A stretch of DNA of 64,000 nucleotides from positions 1 to 64,000 of the forward strand of contig JBBHKE010001530.1 of the NCBI GenBank assembly GCA_037447655.1. Direction: 5' to 3'. Source of the DNA: Zygnema cylindricum. Its lineage: Eukaryota > Streptophyta > Zygnematophyceae > Zygnematales > Zygnemataceae. Below the pieces are notes generated by a model. That model worked only from the letters and a program-made list of their open reading frames with translations, was not told the DNA's origin and did not search any database. Shown here piece after piece: positions 1 to 11,317 of this stretch. Positions within the stretch are counted from its first letter, which is position 1. Each line of letters opens with the position of its first letter. The translations under genes were made by a program, and so were the position numbers.

Positions 1-225
1 TTATTTCGAACTTTGATCAGCTTATAAAGATTCAACCAATTTTTGAAACCAAAAGGCAGGTCAAGAAATACTGATGTGGACGAAACAATTTGTAGATGTG
101 AATTCCAAATGTAATATCCCATTTCATGAAGAAAAAAATATTTTAACAGCAAAGGTGAAAAATTTGCAGAACAAAATACTGCTGCTAAGGGTCCAAGCCC
201 TAAAAATTCCATCATAAACACAAAT

Positions 226-3200
226 TTAGTGAATCTCCGCCCCATCAGGAAGATCAGGAACCAGCACTTTGCCAGCACTACAGAGAAGAGCCTTGCCATC
301 AAAAGTCGCTTTCCCATCTGCAAGGAGACAAGATTTCATAGGGCCTTCAGGTTTTGAGGTCCCTTAGGGGAAATTATGACAACGAGCAAGAACCAGTCAC
401 CCAACTGTCTTTTTCCAGGAAATCGCAAACGGTACATTTCAACGACAAAACATGGACAAAAGAATGTTTTAAAAACCAGGGACCGTAGCCTCAAGTCAAT
501 AATGCAGTTTATTACCACAAACACGGTATTAGGCCAAATTAAGCCCCCATTACCTGTTGGAGCAGACTAGCCTATACAGATTGAAACAACTTCTACTAGA
601 ACTCATTCTCAGGACAAACTTCAAATTTGACACTGAACCCCCATAGGCTATGACCAGAGGAGACACATAATTTGCGTTCAAAACGAGCCCCGGGCAAAAG
701 CTCCTTGTATATATGTGTAAGATCTTGCGTATTAAAATGCAGTGAAGCAGGCACCAACTTACTCATAATCAAACCATATTCCATATATCGCACATTCACA
801 TAGTTTGTGCTGGCAATATATCATGTTTGAAAATCCTCAATCGTGATCATATTCCAATAGACAGTTTTATGTACTATTGGAACATGCCAAACGATGAACT
901 TCCCAAATGATGAACTCACAAATTCACGGTTCAGCATTATTTTATCTTTGGATACACACACACACACACGCTCCTGCGCGTGCGCATGTTTGTGGACATA
1001 TATGCATGTGTATATATAAGAACCATTTTTTAAATTGTAAAATTGTTATATTGTCATCAAAGAGCAAAGTGCTACCACACCCAATACATAGTCTTTGATG
1101 AATCCGTAGTAATTGCCTGCTGTAATATTTGCAGATATTTGTGAAGTAATGGTCATAAGTGAGGCAAATTTTGTAGTTGGTTGAAGTACACACACAGGGG
1201 AGATTTTTTTTCTTTTGCTTATATTTGCGTGAGTTCGTTAAAAGCCCTAAAGTTTTGTGTTTAATTACAACAACTTGACCTTAAAATATAGTACTATGTT
1301 CAAGCATTTTGACGATCCTGGGGCCCTCAACTAACGTTTAGAAAAGGCACTGCCAAAAAAAATGGTTAACTGCTTGGTTGGCAGATTTGACAGCCTGAAT
1401 TCTTCAACAAAGGTCTTCGTTTGCAACACTTCGGTGGATTAGAAAATCAACTCTCAACCAGTTGGTTGACAGTGTGGTTGACAAAAGTCATATGTGTTTT
1501 AGAATCTGTGGCGAAGAGAAGCATGGTTAACAACTACTGTAGTATTTGTACAAATAAATATGTGACAGATCCTAAATGGCAAGACCTGTAGTAATCTCTA
1601 CACCGCGAATCGTAATTAGAGTAAATAACGCTAATTTGGTCGCCCTAAATTTTGACTCTATCACCTTAAATAGAGTAAATGATTATAAATTTTTAATCAA
1701 AGGTAAGGTTTAATTAGCGGAAAAAAATCTAATATAGGTTTGTTTTAAATAGTGTGGAGTACGGACGATGTCCGACCGTGCAAAATTGTACTTTTATAAG
1801 TAAAAAGGTACAAACAATGATTTAATTGAATCGCGCTCGCACGTGAAATCGCACTAAACAAAAAAATCAATCACATTGAAAAAAAGTCGTCGCATAACTC
1901 TCGTCCGTCGACAGCGTCGTCGTCAGTGTGAAAATTAACTGACATTTAGCGCGACAAATAGTACTAGCGTCATAGTGACATCAAACTATATGGACTGACA
2001 GATTTTGTACGTCTACGTAATTTAGTGTTCATAATTACGGCGCGGATAATTATTGCCGACAAAACCTAATATAGAGTACCTAAATAAATTAGAGTAAACT
2101 TCCTCTGTGAAAAAGTTCTATCACACAAATTAGCGTTCATAACACTAATTGGTTTTTTTTTATTTTTTACTCTAATTTTTTCTTTACTCTAATTACGATT
2201 CGCGGTGTAGTTTGCTACATACAAAATTTCACAGAAAGTCAAAAGTAGGATTTTCCAAAAAAGATTAATTAAATTGATGCGAGTAATGTTTCTGCCATCT
2301 GCACATTATACAGGTCTTTTTTTCGTGCATCCAGATTTGCATATTGGTATAAATTGCACACCTCATCACAAAGTTACTAGAAGTTCAATTTTCAGCCTAT
2401 TAAAAACCTTTTAATGATTAAGGTACTTCAAAACTTATTTTCACCATCACAAGCTCAATGTATGATGCTTCCTTTAAAAGCCACACATAACAAACTACAG
2501 AACAAACATGCTTTCACGACTCCAAAAGGGAACTAACCTTGGACTTTGAGAAGGGCGACAATCTTATCCCATGACTTTGAGTTCAGTTGTTTTGCAGGAC
2601 TCTCACTTGGAGCTTCTCCCTGCAAAAAATTGCTTATAATTATTTAGTTCAAATCGCTCTTACTCTCTCTAGAAGCACACGATTCCTCTCGTCAAACCCT
2701 ATAATCAGTAGACAGGCATTTTTCATCAAAGCACTAACACTTTCCCAAGTAATTGCAGACAGAAACATGATCATATCATTAAAAAAAAAAAAAAACACCG
2801 CAATGATGATGACGAGTTAGATTTTACCACATGAACCATTCTTAAAAAAGGGTGAGGAAAAAAACACATTTTAGCAGTTAAGCAAAAAAGTTACAAAAGC
2901 TTCAGCGACAAATGCATTGTATTGATGCTTTTTTCTCCCCTTAAAACCCACCCTTCTACACAACACTTGTCAGACTTTTGTCCAGAAATGAACAGCCAAA
3001 AGGTGAGAGTCTCACCTTTCAATTAGGAGTTTCTTAAAAAATCCGAACAAGTGAGCATGGAAAAAACAAGTTTGAGAGGCGGAAAAAACAGGTTTGAGAG
3101 GTGGAAAAAACATGAACACTAGAAGTGATACACAATGTACCTCAAGGATTTTTGCCATGCAAGCATACAATCAGGATGGCAGAAGCGTTACCTCCAAATA

Positions 3201-5428
3201 AACGCGGTCCCCAATTTCTGCATTAGCAGGTGGATCGAGGACCTGTATGCGATTATGTGACGTTTGTCAGACCGAAACTTTTTGACGAGATAGAAGAAAC
3301 CCAGGAGAGGTAGCAGGCCCAAAAATGAGGATAGATGTTTAGTAATTTACAAAAAGACTATGAATTTCGCTTGTCAGACCAAATTTTGTGAACAAGTTCG
3401 ATAAAAACAGCAGGAAATCCGGAGACATTAACATGAGAATTGAGAGCTCCTAGCACTGAGGATGTTTACAAACAGACCAGGCCTCTCATATGCAGCTTCC
3501 TCAACAAGCACTCACAAGAAATCCAGTTAAGGTCCCAATTTTCAAAGAAATAAAGTTAGATAATGAAGAATGTATGCAGAAGAAAAATACCTTCACTGTT
3601 TCCCCTCCATCTGGCAAAGGCACAGAGCCGGCAAGGATCATGGCCTCACTCAAACTGCCGGCCAGTTTTGCTGGTTTGAGATTTTGGATAACAACAACTT
3701 TTCGTTTTGCCAAGTCCTCTACTTTGTAGAACTTTTGCAATCCTGTGACAACCTAGAGACACATAATATTGAAGCCCCAAGTGTTAGCAAAAAACATACT
3801 GTGAACTACTCATAAACTAAGACATACACGCATATCCAAAATGTTCATGGATTATTTGTTCGCCTTCAAATCAACCTATAAGTACATTGCCCAACTTACA
3901 AGTTTCCTAAGCTCTGACAGTTAACCCTTACATTGCATATATTTAAGTACATTCTCGTGAGAAGGAAACATATCCAATGAAGGTCCCCAGGAAGTTTTTT
4001 TATTCAGCAGGTTGGTGTTCCAATAACTAATCTAAAAATGTCAGTGAGTAATTAGTCATGCCAATGGCTCATAAGACGCCACAACTAAGCAAAAGCCACT
4101 TGAACAATGCGATTGTACACTCACAAATCCAGATACCAGAAACGAATACTAAACATACCTGACAAACTGTCCCAGGTGCAACTTCCACTTTGCAGAGATA
4201 TAATTTTTCTGAAAGAGGATGAGGCTCGATCTCTTTCACCAAAGCAACCTGGCAGGTAAACACTCCCTTATTAGATTAAGTGGTTCATAGTTCTGACGCT
4301 TCGGAAAGTGTTGAAATTTGCAATGCATCATCGACAATTGCAGTCCCAGATATGATGGCTGCCAAATGCCCCGGTTTCTATGGCCATCCATATTCATTCC
4401 ATCTATAGTAGCCAAGAAATGTACAAGTCAACAAATTGGCCAGATAAAAACAAAAACTGAACTCAAAATGCGATTCGTAGATTCTCTTTGATCTAATTTC
4501 AAGTTGAAAAAAAACGCCATGAATTTTTTTTACAGCAACATGAAGGTGGGAAACCCATAAGGTGAAAAAATCCTTACAATCATGAGGCTCTTAGCAAAAT
4601 TATCTTTGCTCTCATTCCCACTAATACTTGCTCCTTCAGCAGCAGGGCCTTTCCCTGCTCCCCCTTTGCCTTCGCACATGGGCATTTATGAATCCCCATA
4701 ACTGATTCAGACTGAGAATATCTGTCCACCCCTAGTTCTTGGATATACTCCTAACTACAAGTATTATCATAACCCTTTCAAAAGTGATCGCTGAATGTGA
4801 AAATGAAAGGTGTAAACTTTTTAAAACCGTTTTCCCCCTTTGCCAGAAAAGACAATGAAACGGGTGCCCATCCCTATTTAAAGAAGGGCAGATCTTGAAG
4901 GAGCTATTCTGATTTGTTGTCCTCGTAAAGAAAGGAACGTAAATTGACCAAGAATCTGAAAACAGTAAAGTTGCTATGAAGAATTGTGAATCTATCAGAT
5001 ATCAGCTATCAGCTCTCAGCAGCATAATACCTGGCTATCTATCAGCTGACATTTCCGACTACCAATCATACAACCCTTGTTCAATATTTGCAAAAGAAAG
5101 ATAAATGCATAGAACAAAAGTGTCGAATTTTTCGCCGTATTATACGCACATAAGGAGTAAAACCATCGTAGGGCATTACACCCTTTTGTGTGTACAATAC
5201 GGTGAAAAATACCGTACTTTTGTTCTATAGATAAACAGACATACCTGGTTTTCCAGCTGATTTCTTGCTGACGTCAGGATTGGGAGCCCCAGCTGGTGTT
5301 GGTTTCACAGGCCCTCCAAGACGGGGAACTTTCAAGGCAGTTTCCGGAACACCACTTGGCGGCTTTTTCTGAGTTTCCACAGATTTCAGCCCTCTAGCAT
5401 CATTTTCAATAAATACTGCCAAACGCAT
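226..5428 (-). CDS. AIMP1/EMAP-II-like tRNA-binding protein, seven exons
   Basis: The spliced minus-strand gene encodes a predicted 250-aa protein. Exons, 5' to 3', are 5428-5245, 4669-4578, 4248-4159, 3752-3591, 3242-3192, 2619-2538 and 317-226. All introns are GT-AG and the exon lengths sum to 753 nt, an exact multiple of three, ending in TAA. Exons 1-2 (residues 1-92) form a Lys/Pro/Gly/Ala-rich linker. Residues from about 93 form the OB-fold tRNA-binding domain: EIEPHPLSEKLYLCKVEV, then VVTGLQKFY, KRKVVVIQNLKPAKLAGSLS and GDRVYLEG, matching the 'VVSGL...NLKP' core of the AIMP1/Arc1p/TyrRS C-terminal family. Family members bind tRNA as cofactors of cytosolic aminoacyl-tRNA synthetases. No GST-like N-terminal domain is seen. 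ATG 5428 has an in-frame TGA just before it, but an acceptor-like CAG at 5416 suggests the true 5' exon may lie upstream. The first long intron (downstream of 2538) hosts a MITE. Confidence 0.85.
954..969. repeat. (CA)n microsatellite
   Basis: A run of eight CA/AC units lies in the long last intron of the AIMP1-like gene. It continues into an imperfect CG/CA-rich stretch (GCTCCTGCGCGTGCGCATG). No coding role is visible. Confidence 0.8.
1601..2207. mobile_element. Mariner-type MITE with TA target duplication
   Basis: Perfect terminal inverted repeats begin CACCGCGAATCGTAATTAG at the left. The right end carries the complement, closing at 2207. Both ends abut TA (1599-1600 and 2208-2209), as expected for Tc1/mariner insertion. 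The 607-bp element has no coding capacity. It lies in the last intron of the AIMP1-like gene, so it is removed by splicing. A 464-bp relative lies at 36279-36742. Confidence 0.85.
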
Positions 5429-6004
5429 TCACTCGACCAAATAGTGCGCACAGGCGCCCACCAAAGCCGGACTAATCAAAAAAGTGGGCCCCGTAGGTTT
5501 GACTAAAAACATGATTGTCCACCAATCAGCGCAGAAGACGCCAAAAGTACAGCTGGGATTGCCTCTAAAACTGACGCAAGAAACTCATCACTGTGGCCCA
5601 CACAACGACAACGGTGCAGCTTGCGGCCGAAGGTTTCAACGAGGGTAAAAAAGAAAACAAAAAAACTTCCAGCTTCCGTGCACAGGAATAGCGAATTTAT
5701 TTGTGCAAGAGACATTTTTTCTCCTGCATAGTGAGCTTTGCGCTCTGCATTTCCATAACATGAAAAAGGTTTTAATTCCAGTGTGGATCGGAACGGCCGA
5801 ATACTCGTCGGTTTCCCATGGGATACTCCTTTGTCTAACCTCCAAAATGGGAAAAAAAACAAAGAAAACATCGACGAAAACTTCTTTATATGAATAGCTT
5901 CTAAAAATAAAAATCAAGAGAATGATATGCCGAAAGGTTTATAATACGCTATATTCCCAATTTTCTGTAACTTTTCTGCATATATTCAGCATACATGAAT
6001 GCGT

Positions 6005-6121
6005 TTATGAAGCGGTTACATCTTTGCAAGCAGGCTTCTCCCTCGCAATCGTCTCCTCCATCTGCGCCAAGAGCTCGTCGAGCAGCGCCACTGCGCGGTC
6101 CAAGGCGCAGCCGCCCGGCAT
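6005..6121 (-). CDS. Candidate upstream coding exon or small ORF, 38 codons
   Basis: A minus-strand ORF starts at ATG 6121, and the region is distinctly GC-rich against an AT-rich window. It encodes a Leu/Glu-rich stretch (ALLDELLAQMEETIAREKP) that would form an amphipathic helix. It sits about 0.6 kb upstream of the AIMP1-like gene on the same strand. A GTAACC donor-like site follows the Lys-Asp codons, in phase 0. That phase does not match the best acceptor of the next exon (5415), so an intervening exon would be needed. It is either the real N-terminus of the tRNA-binding protein or a separate short ORF. No homologue is recognised. Confidence 0.35.
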   Translation of the reverse strand: MPGGCALDRAVALLDELLAQMEETIAREKPACKDVTAS

Positions 6122-6440
6122 GGCTCCAGGCAGAACGCCAGCTGCCGAGGTCAAGAGAACCGATTTCTCGAGCTGTCAAATTGGCCTGCAACAGTGAAAC
6201 GAGAAATGCCACGGGACCACTGTAGAGGAAAGAATTACCGTTTAATCACAATGAACAGTAATACGGCGAGTACGGTAATGAACCTTCCAACTTTTGGGCT
6301 CTCGGGGTCCCCGGTGGCCGGTGGAGCGGGTTGTGAAGGCGTCCACGTCACCCCTCCCCCCCCAATTTTTCGTTTTACGACGCCCCGTGCCGCGGCCTTA
6401 CACCGAAGCGAACGCGAAGGTACAGTAACGAACAACGACA
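6050..6440. promoter_or_regulatory. GC-rich promoter-like island upstream of the AIMP1-like gene
   Basis: This stretch is much richer in G+C than the flanking few kb and contains several CG dinucleotides and C-runs (about 6353-6362). Open frames occur on both strands but none resembles a known protein beyond the 6121-6005 candidate. Its position at the 5' side of the minus-strand AIMP1-like gene makes a promoter/5'UTR the simplest reading. No clear TATA box is seen. This is inferred from composition and position only. Confidence 0.35.
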
Positions 6441-6500
6441 TCGTTTACCGGAAGGGAAAATCGACACGAAACAATTTTGTGCCCGTTTTCTTTTTCAAAA

Positions 6501-6815
6501 TTGCATAGTTGTTCAAATCGAAAAAGTACGCACGAAACGAACGTACGAATAATACGTGCGTCTCGCATTTAACATTTATAAAAATTCGTTAAAATGCGTA
6601 CCCGATTATGTATCCGTACTATTTCGTACATATTTCAAATTTTTTCATGTATTCCGTTCAATGTTTCAAAATTCCGTTCATTCTTCCGTGCAGTTCCCGT
6701 TTAGTTTTCCGAACAGAAAGTACTAAGCGAATTTTAACGAAAAGTTCAAAACTCACGAATAATACGTAGGAATCATCAAAAATGAAAAGTTCGTACGAAT
6801 TGAACAACTATGCAA
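6501..6815. mobile_element. Small inverted-repeat element (MITE-like)
   Basis: The ends read TTGCATAGTTGTTCAA and its exact complement (6501-6516 and 6800-6815), enclosing about 300 bp of AT-rich non-coding DNA with repeated 'AATACGTGCG' and 'AATTCGTTAAAATGCGTA' phrases. A second left end (CATAGTTGTTCAA at 6843) begins a partial direct copy reaching about 6965. A related right end is seen near 27600-27622. No transposase is visible, so the superfamily is unassigned. Confidence 0.6.
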
Positions 6816-7014
6816 AACTATAAATTTTAAATTATTGTGCGCCATAGTTGTTCAAAACGCATAGTCCGCATAAAAAGAACGCACGGATAATACGTGCGTT
6901 TCGCATTAAACAATTTCAAAAATTCGTTAAAATGCGTATCCGATTATACTTCCGTGCATTTCCGTACATTTTGCGAGATTTGAATTGTTGAAATTTAGGG
7001 TGAAGTTCCATTAC

Positions 7015-7375
7015 GTAAAAGCGAGGTTGTTTACTGAAGGCCGTACTATTTCATACAATGCCGAACCACTTATTTTTTGTCAAAAAAAAAAGTTACAAAA
7101 TGATTGATTTTATTCTCCAAGGTTATGGGCGTAAATCGTGATCGTCGGATGCAAAATCAGATACGCCATCGATCGAACCTTTCAATTCGCAACAAGTGAT
7201 CTAAGGAGGTCAATTTTAAGAGCCTGACGTATAGCATTGTGCCACGCGGAAAAGTGAGAAAATATATACGATGAACGCATGATCAAGTGGCTACACGTCG
7301 CATAGGCCATGCGCCTTCAGCCACGGTGGATGCGAGGCCACCGGAAGCCGCAAGAAAATCTTTGACAGAGGATAT
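7015..7375 (-). repeat. Diverged inverted copy of the 28.9/30.8-kb repeat
   Basis: In reverse orientation this stretch matches the 28882-29561 repeat at many blocks, including 'GAGGTTGTTTA', 'GGTTATGGGCGTAAAT', 'GATACGCCAT' and a conserved block at 7300-7365 sharing 'GGTGGATGCGAG' and 'AAGCCGCAAGAAA'. It is clearly older than the two near-identical copies. No protein-coding reading is convincing. Confidence 0.55.
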
Positions 7376-7589
7376 TCTTTCACGCTCCTTTTGCCATCCA
7401 TTAACCATTTTGACATTTTCCTACGCTTTTACAAATCTTAATTTTCGTCCGCCCGTACAAATTTTATTCGATAACTCGTACGAGTCACTTTTTACCTCCG
7501 ATGGTACAAATATGTGGTCACACTTGCCCATCAAAAATTCTATGTAGATTCGCACGATCGTAACAATTTCTTACGTGTAACCAACCAAC

Positions 7590-7712
7590 ATGTGCGTAAC
7601 AATAATAGTGGATCGAACTTGTTCGTAAATAGGTATTTAAGTGTTACAAATATAAAGTAATAAATTTGGTAGACGTCCGGGAAAGAATCACACGATTTAG
7701 AGTTGTATTTTA
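7590..7712. repeat. Fragment related to the Gypsy-flanking LTR
   Basis: About 120 bp (AATAGTGGATCGAACTTG through TTGTATTTTAAAAGATA) match 26409-26530 with few substitutions. The 26.4-kb copy directly follows a Gypsy integrase end and a purine tract, so this is probably a piece of that LTR. Confidence 0.55.
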
Positions 7713-8164
7713 AAAGATACAAGACAAAAAATGCCCGTTACACGAGCAAGGTTCGTGTTTTGTGCGTTTATGCTTGTAAGGAGTTAAAATATACTGATAA
7801 TTGGGAACAACTACAGGTGGGTCTTTTGACGAACTATACAAATGTAAATCATATATGGGAATAACAACCATAGGGTGTTTTGTTTTACAACACAAATATA
7901 GACAATTTTAAACCGAGAGAATGCCCCATGTAAGATGTGTTGTTTTGAAAAGATTGTTTCGTGCGTACGCGAACATTTGTGCGCTTGCGAAAATTCGTGC
8001 GTGATGGAATTTAATGTGGAGGTTTGAATAGATTCACGGATTCGGGGAGCGAACGTACGGATAAAACTAAAGTGCCGTAAAGGACTCGGTGAGTGGGGTG
8101 AATAAGCATTGAGAAATGGACGGCAGACCGCGAAGCGATCCGATGTGAAATGAACCAAATGTTG

Positions 8165-8330
8165 AGATATACGCCGCCGGTACGGCGCAGCTGTATCGCA
8201 GACAAGACAACGCAGCTGCGGTTATTTTGGATATGATCCGTATGGAGAACGCAGCTGACGCAGCTGCGAATAATATGAATATGATCTTGTACGGGACAAC
8301 GCAACTGCGATTGGTATGAATCAAGTCAGC
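8165..8330. repeat. Degenerate ~50-bp tandem repeat
   Basis: Three imperfect units each combine a 'CGCA(A/G)CTGCG' core with a following 'ATATGAT' or 'TATGAAT' phrase. The cores lie near 8210, 8245-8272 and 8300. They encode nothing recognisable. Confidence 0.45.
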
Positions 8331-9370
8331 GGACAGAGATTCATAACAAGATCTAAAGTAATTAAGCAAGTCGACGCCTAGTATGCGGATTTTGCGGAGG
8401 TGTCGGTGTAAATATTATGTACAACAGAGGTTTGTCTTTTTGCTAATTAGTTTATTAGTGTAGATTTGTTCAGTTTGACATACCTCGAATTATTCGGGTA
8501 TACTCACAACAGTTTAGATAGATGGTAAATACCGTACGGCTGGTATGCTTCCGTAAATTTCACTAGTGAACTCTCTGAGTATAACTTGTAGGACTTAGAT
8601 TATTTTGAGCATCACAGCTAAGTTAATCAAAGACATGGTAGACGATTTTTTTGCAACTTTGACCTGTTAGTGTGATTGCTTTTTTGATGTGAAAATTTGT
8701 GGATGTGTTCTATGATATAGAAACTATATGTGTGCGAAGTTTCAATCGGATTTGCTCTTTCTAAAGAATTTTGTGAGAAGTATACCTGGTTAGTTTGAGA
8801 AACTGTCATCTGTTTTTGGGTAACTCTGGAGCTTATATCTTCTAGATTCCTTGGTGGATTTAGCTATAACTTTGGTAGTTTTCAGTGTATATGGTATAAT
8901 GCATATTGGTGCAGTTTGAGGTGGTTTTGTTCATTGTGGAGTAATCTGTGCTTTCTGAAACACAGTTGTTTTGGAGATAGTATATGGTGCTTCCGAGAGT
9001 AATCCATGGCTGAATTAGGCTATGGACAACAAGATGTCATTCTGTGCAAACAAATATGTTTTGAAGTTCATAATCATATTTAGTCTACATCACAACAGGG
9101 ATATCGTAGTTGAGATTAAATGGGTTTTTTTATGACCGAGTGTTACTTTTGTTATAACTTTTAATGATGTGTTGCTCTAACAATTTCAACTAACTAACTA
9201 TTTTAACTAACCATTCTCCACCTATATCAATGTAACTCGCAGAAATCAAATGTTTTTTTTTAGCTACAGATTTTATGTTGGTGTGTTTTGTTACACAATA
9301 TGTTTTTGAAATCATAGCCTTAGCATATCATTTGTTTAGTTGTGTCAACTTATAATTCAACTGATGTACA
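8331..9370. other. AT-rich stretch without recognised feature
   Basis: No ORF, paired repeat or family match could be supported. It lies on the 3' side of the Helitron helicase remnant (minus orientation) and may contain that element's 3' end, but I could not identify a convincing CTRR terminus with a preceding hairpin. Confidence 0.4.
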
Positions 9371-10517
9371 CTATGCATTAATAACACTTTTGTACACAAC
9401 ATTCTTGGTATACGTTCCGTTTTCATCCTCAAGTATCGGTTCTTCAATCAACACTTTTACATTGGCGCATGAAGTGACCCGCGACAATGCCACATATAGT
9501 TGTCCGTGTGGAAACATTGATTGAGGCAAATACAGGCCTAAGTGGTGTATTGATTGTCTTTGTGCTTTGTTGATTTTCATAGCAAATCCTACTTGTACTG
9601 GAATTCGCCGTTTGATTTGGAATGGCAAAGTTTTTTTGTTGCCGATTATTGGTATACGCGGAATGAAAATTTCGGTGCTTCATGCAACACCGGTGAGTAT
9701 TTTTGCGTAAATGCAGTTTTTGGAAAGTCCCACAACTTGGAGTTTGGTTCTAATACAAAGTCCCTTTTCACTGTTAATATTACGCAGTAGAATGATTGGT
9801 GTACTTGTTTCAAATTGATAAATGTTAATTAATATGTATTTAATATCCGATTATATGTTTTATGTTAACATGATTTACATTATTGAAATTACATATTGTG
9901 GTTTGTATTGATGTGCATATTTATCTTGATGTTTAAACAGATAAATAACCATGTGAACTTGCATCAAATTAATTTATGTTAAAGAATATGTAATTAATAT
10001 GTAATTATGTTATTAAAGTTAATTTTGATTTAATGAAAGGCATAATGGATTGTGGATAATTGAAAATATAAATTTTCATATTGATAGTTAGAGACTTAAA
10101 TAACTGTATGATAAATGAGGTTAGGAGAATAATTGATGTACCTGTTTCTAGTTTGAGGTTGTGCGGTGGGATACATATGATTGTTTAGGAGTTGAGGAAA
10201 TCTTGTGGCAACAATAATTGTTGATCAAGTTCTTCGATTTCCACTGAGTCTATACAAATGTATTCGTACTCTTGTTCTAGTATTTTTCTCATCACCAAGT
10301 TGTTGACAATGTTAACATCCACATTGCGAAGAGGATCTGAGAAGTATGCATCGCAAATGTATTGCGTTGTTACGTTTGGAAAGCTGCATTGAATAAGGTT
10401 CTCCAAGTTTGTATTCATGTCATTGCTTCTGTGTAGCACTATATCTTTGGGGAGATTTATGTACTCAGGTGCTAATTGTAGGTGTGGTTCCTGTCGCCCC
10501 TCCCCAACTTGAAGCAA
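9371..10517 (-). pseudogene. Helitron RepHel helicase remnant (PIF1-like C-terminal part)
   Basis: Minus-strand frames resemble the C-terminal half of Helitron PIF1-family helicases. 10517-10185 carries 'LPKDIV', 'YFSDPLRNVDVNIVNNLVM' and 'SVEIEELDQQ'. It continues as 'PHNLKLETGT', then after a gap 'LLRNINSEKGLCIRT', 'IFIPRIPIIGNKKTLPFQIK' and 'INKAQ...HGQLYVALSRVT' (9785-9371). These correspond to late helicase motifs, including the LYVALSR motif. The Rep nuclease and the Walker A/B half are missing. Frameshifts and stops (an in-frame TAG/TGA near 9690) make it non-functional. At 9795-10130 an AT-rich insert separates two copies of the 'GTSIILL/STPIILL' codons, so the break involved a local duplication. 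The 5' side abuts a Copia gag remnant. Confidence 0.8.
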
Positions 10518-10519
10518 GA

Positions 10520-11317
10520 AGTCTTATGCGTCTTGTCACTTCCCCTACGAATCTCCAAAGTGCTTTCCCTCACATTAGTTGTCCCCGTGGTAATGCTCCA
10601 AGTCCATGAGGAGCGATCCATTACTTGCATACGGTTAATGATGTTTTAGTACTCATCTGGGAGTTTCATGAGTAGTGTGTTAATCTTTCTCTCCTCAGAT
10701 TCTACATATCTTGCATTAGCAGCTCAACATATAACGCAGCAATATCATTGCAAAACTCTATCATGCTACCGCCTTTATAAACATTGGCCTCTATTTGCTG
10801 TTTTACTATTTGCTGCCTCTGTATAGTCTCACCCTTATAAATCTGAATTAGTGTTTTCCATATTTGTGAATACTTGGTTAGGTTTATAAGAGTGATAGCT
10901 ATGGAATTAGACACATTTCTAGTTATGAGATGTTTTGCTATAGTGTTTTTGTATTCCCAAATATTTCTGTCATTTTCTCTAAATTTCGGTTCAGTTATAA
11001 CCCATACAGGTGGAGCTGTAGCCAAAAGCCCAGCTCTCCTCACCATAGGCGTCCCTTTATATTTTTCCTTTTTTCCCCTTTCCATGCCAATCATTTTCCG
11101 TTCACCTTCCATTGCATCTGAACTCCATTTGGTTTTCTGGGAAGCCCTAGATGAATCTTTGTAGTGAGTTCCACCAAAGCCCGATGGTGGACACCTCACT
11201 TGTCCCGAAACATTTCGATATAAGTGTTTTACGAATAGCAATCCCTCCATCGTAAATTTTCAATAAGTGAAGAGTGTTCAATCAAACATAGGCACCCTAG
11301 ATGGTGAGCCCATAACC
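10520..11317 (-). pseudogene. Copia-type gag remnant of element W
   Basis: The minus-strand reading frame (11250-10702 is the longest open part) matches the gag of the 13.5-21.4-kb array: 'VSGQVRCPPSGFGG', 'KNTIAKHLITRNVSNSIAI' and 'ANVYKGGSMIEFCNDIAALY'. The primer-binding site GGTTATGGGCTCACC lies at 11317-11303, directly after the LTR. The zinc-knuckle half is missing because the sequence stops near 10.5 kb, where Helitron helicase sequence begins. Frame breaks include the end of the 182-codon ORF. It is inactive. Confidence 0.75.

Noticed and set aside
5503-5917. Minus-strand ORFs between the AIMP1-like gene and the GC-rich island
   Set aside because: They overlap in different frames and contain low-complexity Phe/Lys runs. 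A short piece (about 5515-5600) might hold a small exon, but splice sites and phase could not be fixed.
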